64,000 nt of DNA from Typhlomys cinereus (GCA_023101885.1 JALPQD010000516.1:957491-1021490), one strand, 5' to 3'. Positions 34,636 to 47,054 are shown, counted from the first letter of the stretch. Notes: generated by a model from the sequence alone, not told the origin. Program-made: numbers and translations.

Positions 34636-35445
34636 CACTTTTCAAATGACTGTGACTTGACAGTGAGGCTAAACACCTGCTAGAATGAGAGAGAACTCTT
34701 CTTCCTCCTGCTCAACCCTCTCTCCTTTCCCCTCTCGTTTCTTTAAAACTTCCACTTCAGTCCTGAGCTCGTCCTTGCTGGTGAAAAATGTCAGTTGATG
34801 GTTTTCAACAAGAAGCCGTGGTGAGCTTTATCTTGGTTCTCCATGAAGAATCTCTCTCCCACTCACCTGGAAAATTACTGTGGTCTTTCTGGTGAGAATT
34901 GGGTTATTTTGCTTTTTCTAGAAACGCTTCCATTTTTCAGCATCTTTTATTCTTACTTATATCTTCAAACTATACACATATGCAGGGTTTAGACTCATTG
35001 CTCACTGGCTCTGTGCTGCTAAGCCTTGCTGACATTGTGACCTTCTTGGAAATAGAGATTCCCAGACACGCAGGGCAGCAACAGGTCCCCAGCTGATGCT
35101 GAATAAAGATTCTTTTCCTGTCTCAGTGTCATGCCACAAACAAGGGTCTTGCCAGCCTTTGCATGGTCATGTCTTCTATATTTTTGAGATTTCTACTTTT
35201 TTGAGATTTCAACCTCAGGCTCCAATAAGTGCCCGGTTGACATGTAGCTATATTCCCATGTGGACAAGGGTTGGGGTGTGCCAAAGGGAGAAAACATGGA
35301 GCGCAGAATCCTGCAAATGTGGGCTATAATCCTGTTGACTGTGGGCTCACAGTTAATAACATAATATGCATGAAATAAACATGTAACTGACATGGTTTTA
35401 AAACAAGACAAACAAGACCCACATGGAATTTGTTCTGTCAACCTT
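34636..35445. other. Unique sequence, no gene seen
   Basis: A TTTTTGAGATTTC motif repeats at about 35177-35210. No gene. Confidence 0.5.
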
Positions 35446-35770
35446 TCTCCATGGGCGGGGAAAGATCTCAGCAGACCCCGTATCACTCTGAGAGAGGTTA
35501 ATGCTGATGGGGAGGAAATGCAAGATGTTTCCTCAAGGGTCTACCCCATCTATGATTCACATTCTAGCAAATGCTCAAGCACATGTCACCAAAGGCAACC
35601 CAGAGATGAAACTCAGTGAGTCACACATGTGAAAACACTTGAACGTTGAAGGAAGACTGACAGGGGAGAAAAAGAGGAAGAGGAGGAGGGATGGGATTGG
35701 GAATCAGGGTGTAAAAATATCATGAATTCACTTTATTCAGATATGAAACGCTAATATATATCAAACATCA
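35446..35770 (+). mobile_element. Possible L1 3' UTR fragment
   Basis: CACTCTGAGAGAGGTTAATG and GCTGATGGGGAGGAAATGCA are followed by a purine-rich run (AGAAAAAGAGGAAGAGGAGG) and an AT-rich end. This resembles rodent L1 3' UTR organisation, but there is no clear poly(A) tail. Weak. Confidence 0.35.
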
Positions 35771-36537
35771 AACAGGACTGTGTACAATTAAGATCAGAGG
35801 CTGCCAGGTATCTGGCCCTATATTTTGCAGGAGAGATGTTTGCCAGTTACCAGTTCAACAATGATGGTAACATTACACCAGAGAGTAACCACAAAGCTAG
35901 AATGAACCGTGCCAACGTCCTGTACAAGAATTATTCATCCGATGATTATTGTGTGCATTTAATAAGAAGCATGAATAAGCTCTGGAAATCTAGTTTGCAA
36001 AAGTGCTGTTTGATTTTAAGCAGAATATTTTTTTTTAATTTCCCTACTGTGGGTAGAGGGAAGCAGTGGGCTGTCGTGGAACGTTCTTCTTCCTGGAGAT
36101 TTTGCTGGAAGCTTCATTTTCTCTGGAATTTCCAATGCCATCCCCCAAGGAGAAGCGAGGATTCTGCCCAGCTTCGTAGCAAACTCGGGTCCAGTTCTGC
36201 CAGTCATATCATCCCTCTCTGGGTCAGAACCATGTGCTGTGGGATGCATCTGATTTCAGCTTTGTGGATACATGACTCGGGGATCAAATCTAGATTTGCG
36301 CTGAGTTCATTTTCTACATATTTTCTACATATAAAGATGATTCTCAGTTCTTCTCCTTGAAGTCTACCAACGAGGGGGGAGTCACAGGTCTCAATTGTGA
36401 AACATGGGCACATACTCGGGGTGAGTCCTGCGCCATTGTAGTGTGTTCTGTGTCTGCTCTGCTCGATTCGCTGACAACGTTACTCTTGGGATTGTTTCAG
36501 GTGGCCTTAGAATTTCTGCTCCCTGTAACAGTGCTTT
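35771..36537. other. Unique sequence, no gene seen
   Basis: A 174-codon plus-strand frame (35836-36360) lacks any recognisable domain and has no support for being a gene. Confidence 0.45.
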
Positions 36538-36693
36538 TGTTTTTTAATACTTTATTGATGAGAGAGAAAGAGTGAGTGAGAGAGAATGCAAAACATGGGC
36601 GGTAATCCACCATGTGGGGTTCTTGGGAATCAAACTTACGTCACCAGGTTTAAGAGCAGGCACCTTACCCGTGAACCATCTCACCCATCCACG
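36538..36693 (-). mobile_element. tRNA-derived SINE, antisense
   Basis: TTTTTTAATACTTTATTGAT, then a GA-rich stretch, TTCTTGGGAATCAAACTTAC (B box) and the antisense head GTGAACCATCTCACCCATCC. Confidence 0.65.
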
Positions 36694-39140
36694 CCTCTGG
36701 TTTTATTTCAGATTATTGCAGACCACTGGGTAAAGCATCAAGCTTACCTTCTTTCGTTCTTTTCTGGAAAAAAAAAATGAAACACGGATATTGGTTTTTG
36801 GAACAGCTGGTAAACTTTTCATTGGAGCCATGTGATTTTTCTTTTCTTTTGTGAGTCAGAATGAGAAACGGATGTCATCTGGTGGTCTCTCTGTCGATCT
36901 GTGTCCCCTTCATCCCTTGAGTGAATTTGTTTTGCAAAGCTTACAGCATGGGACTTCCAGAGTTGGGTCACAAAAGACACCGTGGTGGCTCCGACTCGAT
37001 CTGTCACCAGCCACTTGCCACGCCAAGAGGGCACTTGAGCAACCTGTGGAAAGGTCTTTGGGGAGTAGAACGGGCATCTCCTCCCGAAGCCCTGAGAGCG
37101 GACCCTCTGGGACACCCAACTTCTAGCCTTGGGACGGATGGCGCAATCCTGGCCGACACGCCAGCCGCAGCTCGTGAAAGACTTCTGGACGGCAGAGCTC
37201 ACAAGAGCTCGGGACTTTCTCATCACAACACTAGAGAGATAAATATTGGGGGTTGTAAGTTGCTATGCTTGAGGGCAATTTATTATGCAGCTGCAAATAA
37301 TAAAAACAAACAAAACAATCATTGCAGACTAATACAACCATAAACCAAATTTTAAATGAGCCAAAGAATCACGATATTCATTTGCAATGAGAAACACATT
37401 TAACAAATGAATGCTGGTCATCTGCAGGAGCAGATCCTTCCAGTAAACCCCAGAGCGTTTCCCATTTCGGGTGGAAATGCTGAAAAAGGGCAAGAACATC
37501 ACAGCTGTTTGCCTTGAGCTGCAGATGTGGTGTAGCCCTCTGGTCAATGACAATCAGGGAAGAGTCTTATTGTTTAACAGCTTCCTACCAAAACCTACCC
37601 AAGGATGCTCTGGATGAGCCTGCTCCTCCTCGGCCTCCCAGGAGACTTCCAGGAGTCCGGAAGTTCTCTTATGATGGCAGTAGAGAGAGGCGGGGAAGAG
37701 CCCGTGGCTTGATCCCTAGATACCCTGGGAAAGACTCTGGAGAATCTTCATTATTCATTGATGGGAAGAATAGTCGAACAAGGGGGTTAGATCAACGGCC
37801 TGACACCCATAGAGATTTCATGCCTTGAGACATGTAGCCAAGACTGCTTTCATCGCCTCCCGGATTCTAAGTAAATAACACAACTTTTATTCCCCTAGAC
37901 AAAATAGAAATTTAAAAATCCCTGAAATTCTATGGACGGCTGTGGCCAATGTCATTATCAGTCTCTTAGTTGAAGTTATTGACAGTCCTGTGTCTGAATT
38001 TTCACTTTCTGTTGAGCCTAGAGACGTGGCAGCTTTCATTTCTAAGCTCAGATGCAATCATGTAAATTACTAAGAAGCGTCAATAAAGGGAGAACTTGGT
38101 GTTTGGGAAACTCCCGGGCCCTGCTTGTCAGTTTTCTAGCTTGCTGTAAATACCCATATTGGGCATAAAATTGTTTATGCCCTCTGGGGTCAGGTGCCTT
38201 GCTGAATCTTTTGGGTCACTGATTCATATGGGTGGATTTATTTCTACATCTGATCAGCTAACGGCATGGGGAGCTCGCTGTGGAGTGTTAGACTGCACAC
38301 GTCCAGTGGTGGAAACATCTGTTTGAACAGCAGCTCCTCCAGCTGAGCCACCTGGGGTGCACAGTCACTAGGCCAGAGGGACGGCTGCGCCCTCTGTGTG
38401 TCCTCAGATCTTTCTCGTGCCCAAACACATGTCTGGACCCTGTGGTGATGGCTGTGAGTCGGGCCAGTTGGCACAAGGAGACGCTTTGACAGTTTGCACT
38501 CCATTGCGAAGTCCTTAATTCTGTCTAGGACACTGTGCCAGGGGCAGGCACGACTTTGTGAAATATGCATGCCCACAGCCAGGTCCCAGGTCCCAGGGTT
38601 GGGACAGCCTGATTGGCTTGCTTTTCCTCAGGCCACTGGGATAGCGAAGTTCCTTCTGAAATTTAAGGTGCGAAATTTTAAAATGAAAACTCCAGACCCG
38701 TGATTTTTCTTTTTTATTCACCAAGCAAAGGTTGCCGCGAAACAGTTTCAGGCTTGGAGGAAAGAGAGCTGTACGTGAGCGAATCCGCTTTCTCCAGGCC
38801 CATAGATTCCCCCCAGGCCATCTCCAAATGGATGCTCCTGAGGGGGTCAGAGCGCGCGGCCCCTCCAGTCATAGTGTGTCAAGGGTGCTCCTTAGAGGGA
38901 ACAGGAATTTGGAAGACCACGGCACATGCGCTGTTGTGTGACTCCCATGGAGGACAGAGAAACGACAGCTTCATTCTGAGAATGAAGTACAGTTTATGTT
39001 GATATGCTCTTTCATATTTATGTGTGCTCTATTTACTTACCTTAGGTGTATGCGTTACACAGTTTATGTTAAAACGTACAGATGTGTTAGCCAAAGGCAG
39101 TAAATCAGCAATCATCTTAACTCTTGTTTCGCTTGTGGGC
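36694..39140. other. Unique sequence, no gene seen
   Basis: The frames at 36819-37226 (minus), 36921-37343 (plus) and 37514-37828 (plus) were considered. None shows a recognisable domain or believable splice structure. AT-rich and GC-rich parts alternate. Confidence 0.45.
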
Positions 39141-39432
39141 ATTTGTGTATATGTGTATGTGTGCACATGCATGCGTGTGTGTGCATGCACACGAGTATGT
39201 ATCAGATAGCACTTGAGTGTGTGAGTCTTGGAAGCCCAAGGTTAGCGTAAGGGGTCACCTTGGATTGGCTCCCTCCTTACTGTTTTGCTCTAGAGCTCCT
39301 CAGGCTCTGCCTTCCAGAGGCACAGGCCATACCGTATCCACCCAGGACAGCACTTTTTACCTGGAGCCCAGGGATCTAAACTCAGGTCCTTTTGCTTGGA
39401 GGCAAAGACTTTAACCACTGAGCATCTCCCTG
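39141..39432 (-). mobile_element. tRNA-derived SINE, older subfamily, with TG-rich tail
   Basis: TG/CATG repeat 39145-39195, then the antisense body TTGGAAGCCCAAGGTTAGCG, TACTGTTTTGCTCTAGAGCT and GGGATCTAAACTCAGGTCC; the head is partly preserved as CCACTGAGCATCTCCCT. Confidence 0.8.
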
Positions 39433-39965
39433 TGCCTTTAATTTTTCTTTTTGCAATGCTGGAGAAAACTGCCTTATTCACTGGGCATGTTCTCTCCCTG
39501 ACCTGTACTCCCAACCTGACAGCCAAATTCAAATAATGACTTAGATTAAACACTGGATTTCAACAGAATACTGTGTTTGCAATGGGTGTTCTAGGCACCT
39601 GGCCATTTGGATACTATAGGTTAAAGATATGATTCAATTAAGCACAGAAGTACGCAGACTATGAGCGGAACCTGAACACGATTTTGCAGAAAAAGAAAAC
39701 ATCTCAGAAAACACCAAGGTGAATGGAAGTGATTCTGATTTCCTTCTACACATCTTATTTTATTGTTTGTACTTTCTACAAAGAACAAACCATGGATTAA
39801 TTACATAGCAGAAATACCTTATTCTCTGACAATTTTCCATGCATTTTCCTATTCGCTTTAGATCTCTGTATTTGCTTCTGCGGGGTATCAGAAGCGCCTA
39901 TTAAAGCTGTGAATGGCTGGGTGGGACTCAGTAGCTCCTAAGGTGAAGGAGGGACCATTCTTGCC
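39433..39965. other. Unique sequence, nothing recognised
   Basis: No gene or repeat seen. Confidence 0.5.
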
Positions 39966-39980
39966 TGCAGATGAGCTCTT

Positions 39981-40289
39981 TTATTATTATTATTATTATT
40001 ATTTATTCAACTGTGCGCATGTGCGTGTGTGTGTGTGTGTGTGTGTGTGAGTATGTGTGTGTGTGTGTGTGTCTGTGTGTGTAGAACCACGGACGAATTC
40101 GGGAACCACCATGGACGCTTCCACCTCCTCCTTGTTTACTCTGCCCCGGGATTCACAGGCTCCGCCCTACCAGGACCAGAAGCGCAGGCCGCCCACCGCC
40201 CAGCATCTATATGTGGGATCTGGGATCCGAACTCAGGACCTTCCGCCTGCAAGGCGGAGGCTTAACCCCTGAGCCACCTCTCCAGCCCC
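39981..40289 (-). mobile_element. tRNA-derived SINE, younger subfamily, perfect 15-bp target-site duplication
   Basis: The flanks 39966-39980 and 40290-40304 are both TGCAGATGAGCTCTT. The antisense order is a (TTA)n tail (39981-40004), a TG repeat (about 40022-40082), the body GGTTCAC-free core CCACCATGGACGCTTCCACC, CCTCCTTGTTTACTCTGCCC and GGGATCCGAACTCAGGACC, and the head GAGCCACCTCTCCAGCCCC. The perfect duplication indicates a recent insertion. Confidence 0.95.
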
Positions 40290-40304
40290 TGCAGATGAGC
40301 TCTT

Positions 40305-41423
40305 GTATCCCAATGGACCAGCTCCAGTCTCCAGCGACCATCAGCAGCTCGTTCTGCAAGCACATCACACATGCACAGCTCCAAGGAGCTTTGCTCAGAA
40401 ACATTTGCTCTGCGTTTTGTAATAGCGACATGTGTCTGATTCCGTCTTGGCTCTCTGTTCGGAGGACCGCACTCCAAAGTTGTTCACGTTCACATTGTTC
40501 ACGTTCGCGTTCACGTGCGCCTCTCTTGGCAAGTTTACAATGTGTGCTCACCCCGAGTCAAGAGGGCCTGGAATACAAGGATCCTAAGATTCCAGGTGCC
40601 CAATCTGCCCCCAGGGAACTTTCTGGAAGCAGTGGCGTGGCCACATTTGACTTGAGCATGGCATGGGCCATGCCGCCAGGATTGGCTCCCTATTTTAGGA
40701 AAGACTGTTGAAAGGAACTGGAAAAACAAATTCCTTCTAACTTCCTCCCCAGACTTTCATTAAGAGTGTTTATTCTTGGATGAAGGGGATTAAGGAGAAA
40801 GGTATTTCAGATGTTGGTTCGCTTCCGGATACTGAGCTTCTGGCTCTCTGCTGGTGATGAAATCTTTGTACAATGTGCGCTTTGCTGAGAGCTGTTTAAA
40901 CTCCCCAGGTCGGGCATCCTGTTAACTGGAAACAGGTTTCCTGACCTGTACTCCTGAGCATTGCTTTTGTAGTCTTTGCTCAACATCTTCTTTCTCTAGA
41001 AGCCTCTGAGGACAATTGCTTCAATGGCTCTCTCCAGGGGAAGGTTGGGAGAGATGTGGTAATCGTCTCAGTCTTAGAGGAGCGAGGCTGGCACAAGGGG
41101 GCTGAGCTTCCAGGAAGGAAAGTGAGCAGGAGCTTGTGGCTGGCCCAGGGAAGTCCTTCTTCACCCCCAGCATGGCCTGATCAGGGGACACACCGGCCTG
41201 GGGTTCAGTGTACCCCGACTGCTGGCTTCATCCAGGGGACCTCGCGTGTGCCATCTCTTCTGTCCTCTCTACTTCACTAAGTGAACAAGCGAAGGTTTGG
41301 GGAGCTGGGGGAACTCGAAGCCCAGATGCGATAGGGTGGCAGAGGCAGAATGCAGCCTGGGGGATGTCATGTCTACCCAGCATGCTTTGTTGTTCTCATG
41401 TTTTCCTGTCAGACAGACAAAGG
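40305..41423. other. Unique sequence, no gene seen
   Basis: A cluster of GTTCACGTTC-type hexamers lies at 40482-40518. The 166-codon plus-strand frame that starts inside the SINE (40211-40711) is not convincing. Confidence 0.5.
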
Positions 41424-41724
41424 GGTCTGGGAGACAGCTTAGTGGACAAAGCTCTAGCCGTGTCAGCATGAGGACTCTCTGCTAATAAAATCTAGCAGAG
41501 AGTAAGTATGAACATCTGCAATGCCCGTGTTCCCACAGTGGGAGGGAGGCTCTGACAGTGGAATCCCAGAAACTCACTCGTCTGCCAGCCCGGCTTATGA
41601 GACAGCAAACAAGAGACCCTGTCTCGAGCAAGGTAGAAGGCAAGGACTGACATGCGAGATTGTCCTCTGACTTCCTCCATAGGTGCCACCACGTGACACA
41701 TGCATGCTCCCAGCCAACACAGGA

Positions 41725-41725
<1 letters not shown>
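41424..41725 (+). mobile_element. Long B4/ID-B1-type SINE
   Basis: Head GGGAGACAGCTTAGTGGACA, middle AAACAAGAGACCCTGTCTCG (B1-like) and 3' part GATTGTCCTCTGACTTCCTC followed by CCACGTGACACATGCATGC. Confidence 0.7.
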
Positions 41726-41727
<2 letters not shown>

Positions 41728-41762
<35 letters not shown>

Positions 41763-41803
41763 ACACACACGTACACCTACACACACACACGCAACCAGCA
41801 CAG

Positions 41804-41851
<48 letters not shown>

Positions 41852-41960
41852 CCAGCACAGGTATACATACACACACACACACACAACCAGCACAGGTACA
41901 CACACACACACACACACACACAACCAGCACAGGTACACACACACACCCCTACACACAGCA
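41728..41960 (+). repeat. CA repeat with a spaced AACCAGCACAGGTA unit (VNTR)
   Basis: CA tracts of variable length alternate with AACCAGCACAGGTA beginning at 41793, 41850, 41885 and 41922. A probable parent, AGCCAACACAGGAATACAC, stands at about 41711 in the SINE's 3' end, so the array seems to have grown from the SINE tail. Confidence 0.9.
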
Positions 41961-43204
41961 CACATACGCACAACACATAGACACATATTTACCTACACAT
42001 AGCACACACCATACCCCTATGCATACCTATAAACACACACACACACTGAAAACACTCCTCACCCCAAAAAAACAGAAACAGAAGGAAATTGACAGGAGAG
42101 AAGGTTAAGCAGGCAGGGGAGGTGCTCTAGGGCAAGGTGTGCCTTGGTTTTTCTTCCAGTGCAGATCAAATCCTGAAGTGTCGTTCGTACCTCTTCAAAA
42201 ACAAAGCTTTAAACCCATGAGGGAAAAATTGAGGCTGCCGTGTCCACACCCCAGGCCTCCACCTGAGCCCTGCCAAGAGCAGGGGTTTCCCTCATCTGTA
42301 TATGCAGATGACCTTCCCAGACCTCTATATACCTCAGGGATTCTAACCCCGAGACCTCAGTTACCAAGATTCCAGGTTACTACTGTCGTCACTGCTAGTT
42401 TTTATAAAGTTTCATAGAGAAAAGCAGCCAGAATTGGGCATGCAGCTTGAAAGCCAAGGAAATCGTTAATTTGGTTCCTGTAGCAAGGGGCCCTAATTGA
42501 TCAGGACTCAGAATATACGTCTGGAGTTTTTCAGTTGATAAAATATGCAAGTAAATTAACTTTTCTTTATCTTAAAGCCAAAATAACCAGAATGAGGTTA
42601 AACAGGAAAGCGCATTGTTTCTGAGTTATGTGACAAGCCACAGCGCCTCGCCCCGCAGCCCCGCAGCCCCAAGTCAGGAGCCTTTGACGAAGTCCCTCAA
42701 CAGCTTTACAACTGTAGCTCAGCCTGGGCCCACGCCAGGTGAAGCCTTCCTCTAACTCCACCTGCAGGACACCTGCCACTTTGGCAAGTCTGAGTCCTGG
42801 GCTCAAGTCAGTGTGTGGGAGAACTGTCTATGCGGGATGTGGAATAAAGAAAAAGAAGGTAGAAATAGAAGACCAAAAAGGTAGATAGAGAGAATGAACC
42901 CTATAATTATACACCAAAGTCAAATCTAGACTCAAGGCAAGATAAAACTAAGCCGAGGTCTTTCAAATAACCCAGGGAGACTCCACGGAACGAGGCAGCT
43001 ATACCCAGGGGCACAGTGTGCTGCCTCCAGTTCTTTGCCATTGAAGGGGTTCTTTTCTTGTAGACGTTGCAAGTCAGGGGTATGGAGTTCATGTTTCTAC
43101 ACATACTGGGATGCAATTTTGATTTCTAGGCAGATGGAAACACAGTAACTTTTGAGGAATTATCATTCTTCATGAGTGCTGACTTCATCCAATGATAAAA
43201 GTTA
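41961..43204. other. Unique sequence, no gene seen
   Basis: A short CCCCGCAGC duplication lies at about 42652-42670. No gene. Confidence 0.5.
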
Positions 43205-43600
43205 ACATAAACACAGTGGGGACCAGAGAGGTGGCTCAGTGGATGGAGCATTTGTTGTACAAGTAGGAGGGACTGGGGTTCGAATCCTCGGAATCCATGT
43301 AGCGTCCAGGGAGGCATGATGGCCGCCTAGCACCCCAGCATTCAGGATGTAGCAATGGAGTCACTTGAGCAAGTTGGTCAGCTAGACCAGCCAGAGTTGC
43401 CGGTTTCTCTGGTCAATGAGAAAACCCTCCTCAGTAAGTAAAATGAAGAACAATTAAGAAAGACAGTGAATGTCAACTTTGAGTCTCCACACATAGGTTA
43501 CACACACCCAGACACATCTGTGTGCCCAAACATATATGAACACATATACATGCACGTACGCTATACACACATACACACATGCAAAATAAGTTAAAAGAAG
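43205..43600 (+). mobile_element. Long B4/ID-B1-type SINE
   Basis: Head ACCAGAGAGGTGGCTCAGTG, B box GGGGTTCGAATCCTCGG, middle GCATGATGGCCGCCTAGCAC, and a 3' part GACAGTGAATGTCAACTTTG, CACACAT-rich, ending GCAAAATAAGTTAAAAG. Confidence 0.75.
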
Positions 43601-43722
43601 TGCTATAAGGCAGTATTACATACCTCCTAATGTGACACATTGACATGGATTTAATGTCGTTCATGTGAGCTTTTCCTCTTGACAAGAGTCAAATAAATTT
43701 TGATTAATTAAAGTTAAGAAAA

Positions 43723-43986
43723 GGGCTGGAGAGATGGCTTAGGGTCAAGCCTTTGTCACACAGGCAGAAGGACCTGAGTTCAGATCCCAAGTAAAATGAT
43801 GGTGACCTCCACTTCTGTCCCTGGAAGGTGGAAACCCCAGAGCTAAGTAATGAGATAGAACAATCAGGGTGATTCCCAAACTCACACTTAGGCCTCCACA
43901 GATGTACACACTGTCCTCTGATGCACACAAACACCTACATTCACCCCCCTCACACACACACACACACTGACACCTATAAAAAAAAT
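43723..43986 (+). mobile_element. tRNA-derived SINE, older subfamily
   Basis: Head AGGGCTGGAGAGATGGCTTA, B box GAGTTCAGATCCCA, body GGAAGGTGGAAACCCCAGAG and CTTAGGCCTCCACAGATGTA, CA-rich 3' end and an A-rich tail. Confidence 0.9.
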
Positions 43987-44687
43987 TGCCAAAACCCAAA
44001 CAACATAAACATGCCATTCAAAATTCTTCATAGTTTTATTGGATAAGTCCTGAAATCATAGATTATTTGGGGAACTTGACACTCACAATTGTCTATTTCT
44101 CCCATTATAATTTTTAAACTTTTGTTGTGTTAAGATAGTGCGTGTTCTTGTTACTGTGGTTTTGTCCCATGGTCATGTTATCAAACTGCCTTCTAGGTCT
44201 TTATGTTTATAGCCACAGGTTTGGACTAGTCTCCAAGTCAGGCCAGTGGTCAGTGAAGCCGTGGCCACTGTGCTGATGGGCAGCATGGCCCGAGTCTCAG
44301 GAGAGCTGGACACCCCTCAGCGAGGGTTATGCCACTGCAGCAGTCTTAACAGTGAAGACAGCACACTGGAGGGCGCGAGGAAAGGGGCAGGGGGCAGTCT
44401 GCCCACCAGGGAATCAGTCCCTCGAGTGAACTGACTTTAGAAAGCTGTCTTCTGACCTCCACACAGGTGCCTGCTCTCTCTCTCTCTCTCTCTCATCTCT
44501 CTGTCTCTCAATATATAAAAGTTAAATGCCTTTTAAAATACTAAGATGAAGTTAAGTGAGAAGGAAAGGTGTGTGGTACTCCTGGTGTGTGGGGGGGGGG
44601 GGCTTGTGAAACTGCGTCCTCGGGTCACAAGGGAACACGGAGCAGCTCCGTGCCACTCGGCCCTCCTCACAAGCCGCGTGCTTGCGG
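43987..44687. other. Unique sequence with CT repeat and a G run
   Basis: TCTTCTGACCTCCACACAGG plus a CT repeat (44472-44509) looks like the 3' part of a B3-type SINE. A run of twelve G follows at 44591-44602. No gene. Confidence 0.5.
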
Positions 44688-45022
44688 TGCAGTTGTTCTT
44701 TCTGTGACTGTGAACAGCACTCACGCGCCACTCCAGGGGAGCAGAGGGGAGGATTAGGGGTCCAGAGAGGCATGGCAGGCGGCAGAAGCTCCGGGTCCAC
44801 CCATCATCCTGGAGGCCGAGAGAGCCAGCGACACGGCCAGAGCAGACCAGTGCAAAGCGGGGCGGGGCTCTGCACCCTGGAGGCCAGCCCACTGCGTGTC
44901 TCCCTCCAGCAAGGCTCTGCCACCTAAGGGTGCCGCGACCGTCCCTGCCCAGCCTTAACATCCGCTAAGGAGGCGAGCACATGAGCCTGCAGGGGACACT
45001 CCCATTCCGACCACCACGGTCA
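44688..45022 (-). mobile_element. MaLR LTR, antisense
   Basis: GGCATGGCAGGCGGCAGAAG, GGAGGCCGAGAGAGCCAGCG, CTCCAGCAAGGCTCTGCCAC and ATGAGCCTGCAGGGGACACT are shared in order with the LTRs at 51157 and 58522. Edges are approximate. Confidence 0.75.
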
Positions 45023-45029
45023 TTAAGAG

Positions 45030-45115
45030 TGTGCCTTGAGAAGCCAGACACCTGAATTTCCATCTCCATCCCACCTCTTGCTACATTATCAGCTTGGAGG
45101 GTTGTGGAACTTGCT
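45030..45115 (+). mobile_element. MIR fragment
   Basis: AAGCCAGACACCTGAATTTC, CCACCTCTTGCTACATTATC and GTGGAACTTGCTTTCC follow the MIR order weakly. Confidence 0.4.
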
Positions 45116-45329
45116 TTCCTGGCCGTACAACTCGGTCACCAGCACACTGGGGACAGGCACAGTATGGACTGCTGTTGCCCCCAGGCCCTTTCCCAACTGA
45201 AGCCTCGTGGTTTTCCTCTTTCACAGACGCCGGGCTTCTCTACGCTCCTGGACGTGTCTGCAGAGGCTGGGCTGAGGGGTAGAGACGCGGCAAGAGGGCT
45301 GAGCTCAGGGAGCGCTCCTTGAAATTACT

Positions 45330-46336
45330 CAAAGGTAAACCTATGTAATACAGTAATTGCAAGGATTATGACCAGGAGGGATGGGGTTGGAGGGCCACAC
45401 CAGACACAAGGAGAGAGGGGACCATGTTACAGCAGAGAAAATAGGCCTCCACCAAGGACTGCAAGTAAGTAATGAGACACCTGGTTAAGTTCACAGACAT
45501 TTGTTCCTGATCATTTACAATTGAGGGGGTATGATTTCACCAGAAGGGGAGGGCATATAGTCTGGCAGATAAAAAGTAATCATTTTGCAAATAGGTGATT
45601 GACCCCTCCCTCACTGAGGTTTCCTACTTTTATTACATCTACCCTTGAATGTGCTATTATAACAAGACTCCAGTTTAACAGCTTTTTGTCTCTGGCCAGG
45701 GGGAGACATACAGTGCCCAGCAGGATGGAGTGAAGGGCATTGCAGGAGCAGCAAAACTGCAAAAGAAAATCAACAAACCACAATCCAGAACTTCAGGGAC
45801 TCTATATCAACCACCTAGAACTAGGCCAGAGTAATCTCTCCCCATCCTGAAGCTCAGGGACATTTGCGGAAGAGGGGGCGGTAAGATTGTAAGAGCAAAA
45901 GGATGGGAGGAGCAATGATTTGCAAGATTCTCCACACTAGTTAGGGCCGAAGCAATCATAATAGGACTTTACATGCCCTGCGCAATGTCCCACACACTAT
46001 TGACCTCACATAGTCTAGCATCAGCTAAAAGCACCAAGATCCTTGGAGGCAAGGGATTGACAGCCACAGTAGTGTTCCTATGCTTAAGGGGAACACGAGA
46101 AAGGGTTCAGGGAAATGCCACTGGGTCCTTGTACGGAGAGGAGGACCAAGAGGAGAGTTAGGCATACACAATAAAGGACTCTCTGGGAATTGGGGGGGAA
46201 GCACTGGGGGATGGGGAGGGAGGGGTGAGGGGGGGATCAGGGGGTTCGGGGAGAAGAGGAGGGAGGGAGGGAACTGGTCTACCTATTAAGTTTGTATGAG
46301 CGGAAATAATAAAAAATGTATTAAAAAAAAATTACC
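45330..46336 (+). mobile_element. L1 3' end with G-rich 3' UTR
   Basis: The last 450 bp (from about 45886) recur at 53046-53540 at high identity. The order is GTAAGAGCAAAAGGATGGGA, CACTATTGACCTCACATAGT, CCTTGGAGGCAAGGGATTGA, a G-rich tract (46185-46278), GTACCT-like CTACCTATTAAGTTTGTATG, AATAATAAAAAATG and poly(A). A G-rich tract then an A tail is typical of L1 3' UTRs. The upstream part (45330-45885) is present only in this copy. No ORF2 coding sequence is seen. Confidence 0.75.
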
Positions 46337-47054
46337 ACCTCTCTCAGAGGCCTGCAAACATGGCGCCATTTCAGTTTGGCCTCAGTCCTGTCTCTTCCGG
46401 AAGCTGGCGATGAGCTCTAAGCCATATAGGTTGACCCGGAAGGGCTGTCCCACAGTGAGTCACTTGCCGTGTGTTTCAACTGTGTAGCTTATACCTTAGG
46501 CCTTCTTTGGAAGCCCGTATGTGGCCCTGCAACCTGTAGCCCCCCCACCCCCATCTCTCCTCTCTCCTCCTGTCTCTACTTGTCATAGTTTGGCTTAGAC
46601 CCAACCCATCATCCACTCACACTTCTGCAGTGGGAGTCCCCGCTCAGTGCCTGGCCTTTGTCCGCAGAGTGACGTTCCAGAAACACTGGTAGTGTCATGT
46701 GATCACCTGTGCCCACTGAAGGCGTGATCAAAAGCAGAGCAGACCATCTGGGGAAGAAACCTGCCCTTCCGCTGGTCCAGAATTTAAGCCCAATGTGCCC
46801 TCAGAACCCTGGGAAACTGATTCTGTTGATAATACGACTTCATCTGTCAACCTTCTCCAAACGAGTTTATGATCTTCCTATGGAAAGCTTCATGGGCCCT
46901 TGGTATCAGCAACTATTTTCTGGTTTCCAAGGCTCCTTGGATGTTTTCCATGCCTAGCCTGTCCTTGCTTCGTGTCTTGACCTCTGTGACAAGTGTCCTT
47001 CAGCGTCTCCTGTCTTCAGAAGGCCTTCCTGCTGCATCACAGACGTAACACTCG
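46337..47054. other. Unique sequence, nothing recognised
   Basis: No gene or repeat seen. Confidence 0.5.

Noticed and set aside
35836..36360. 174-codon plus-strand frame
   Set aside because: Composition is ordinary noncoding-like, no domain, no conserved start.
43270..43290. GGTTCGAATCC, a perfect tRNA B-box
   Set aside because: It belongs to the SINE at 43205-43600; no tRNA cloverleaf can be folded around it.
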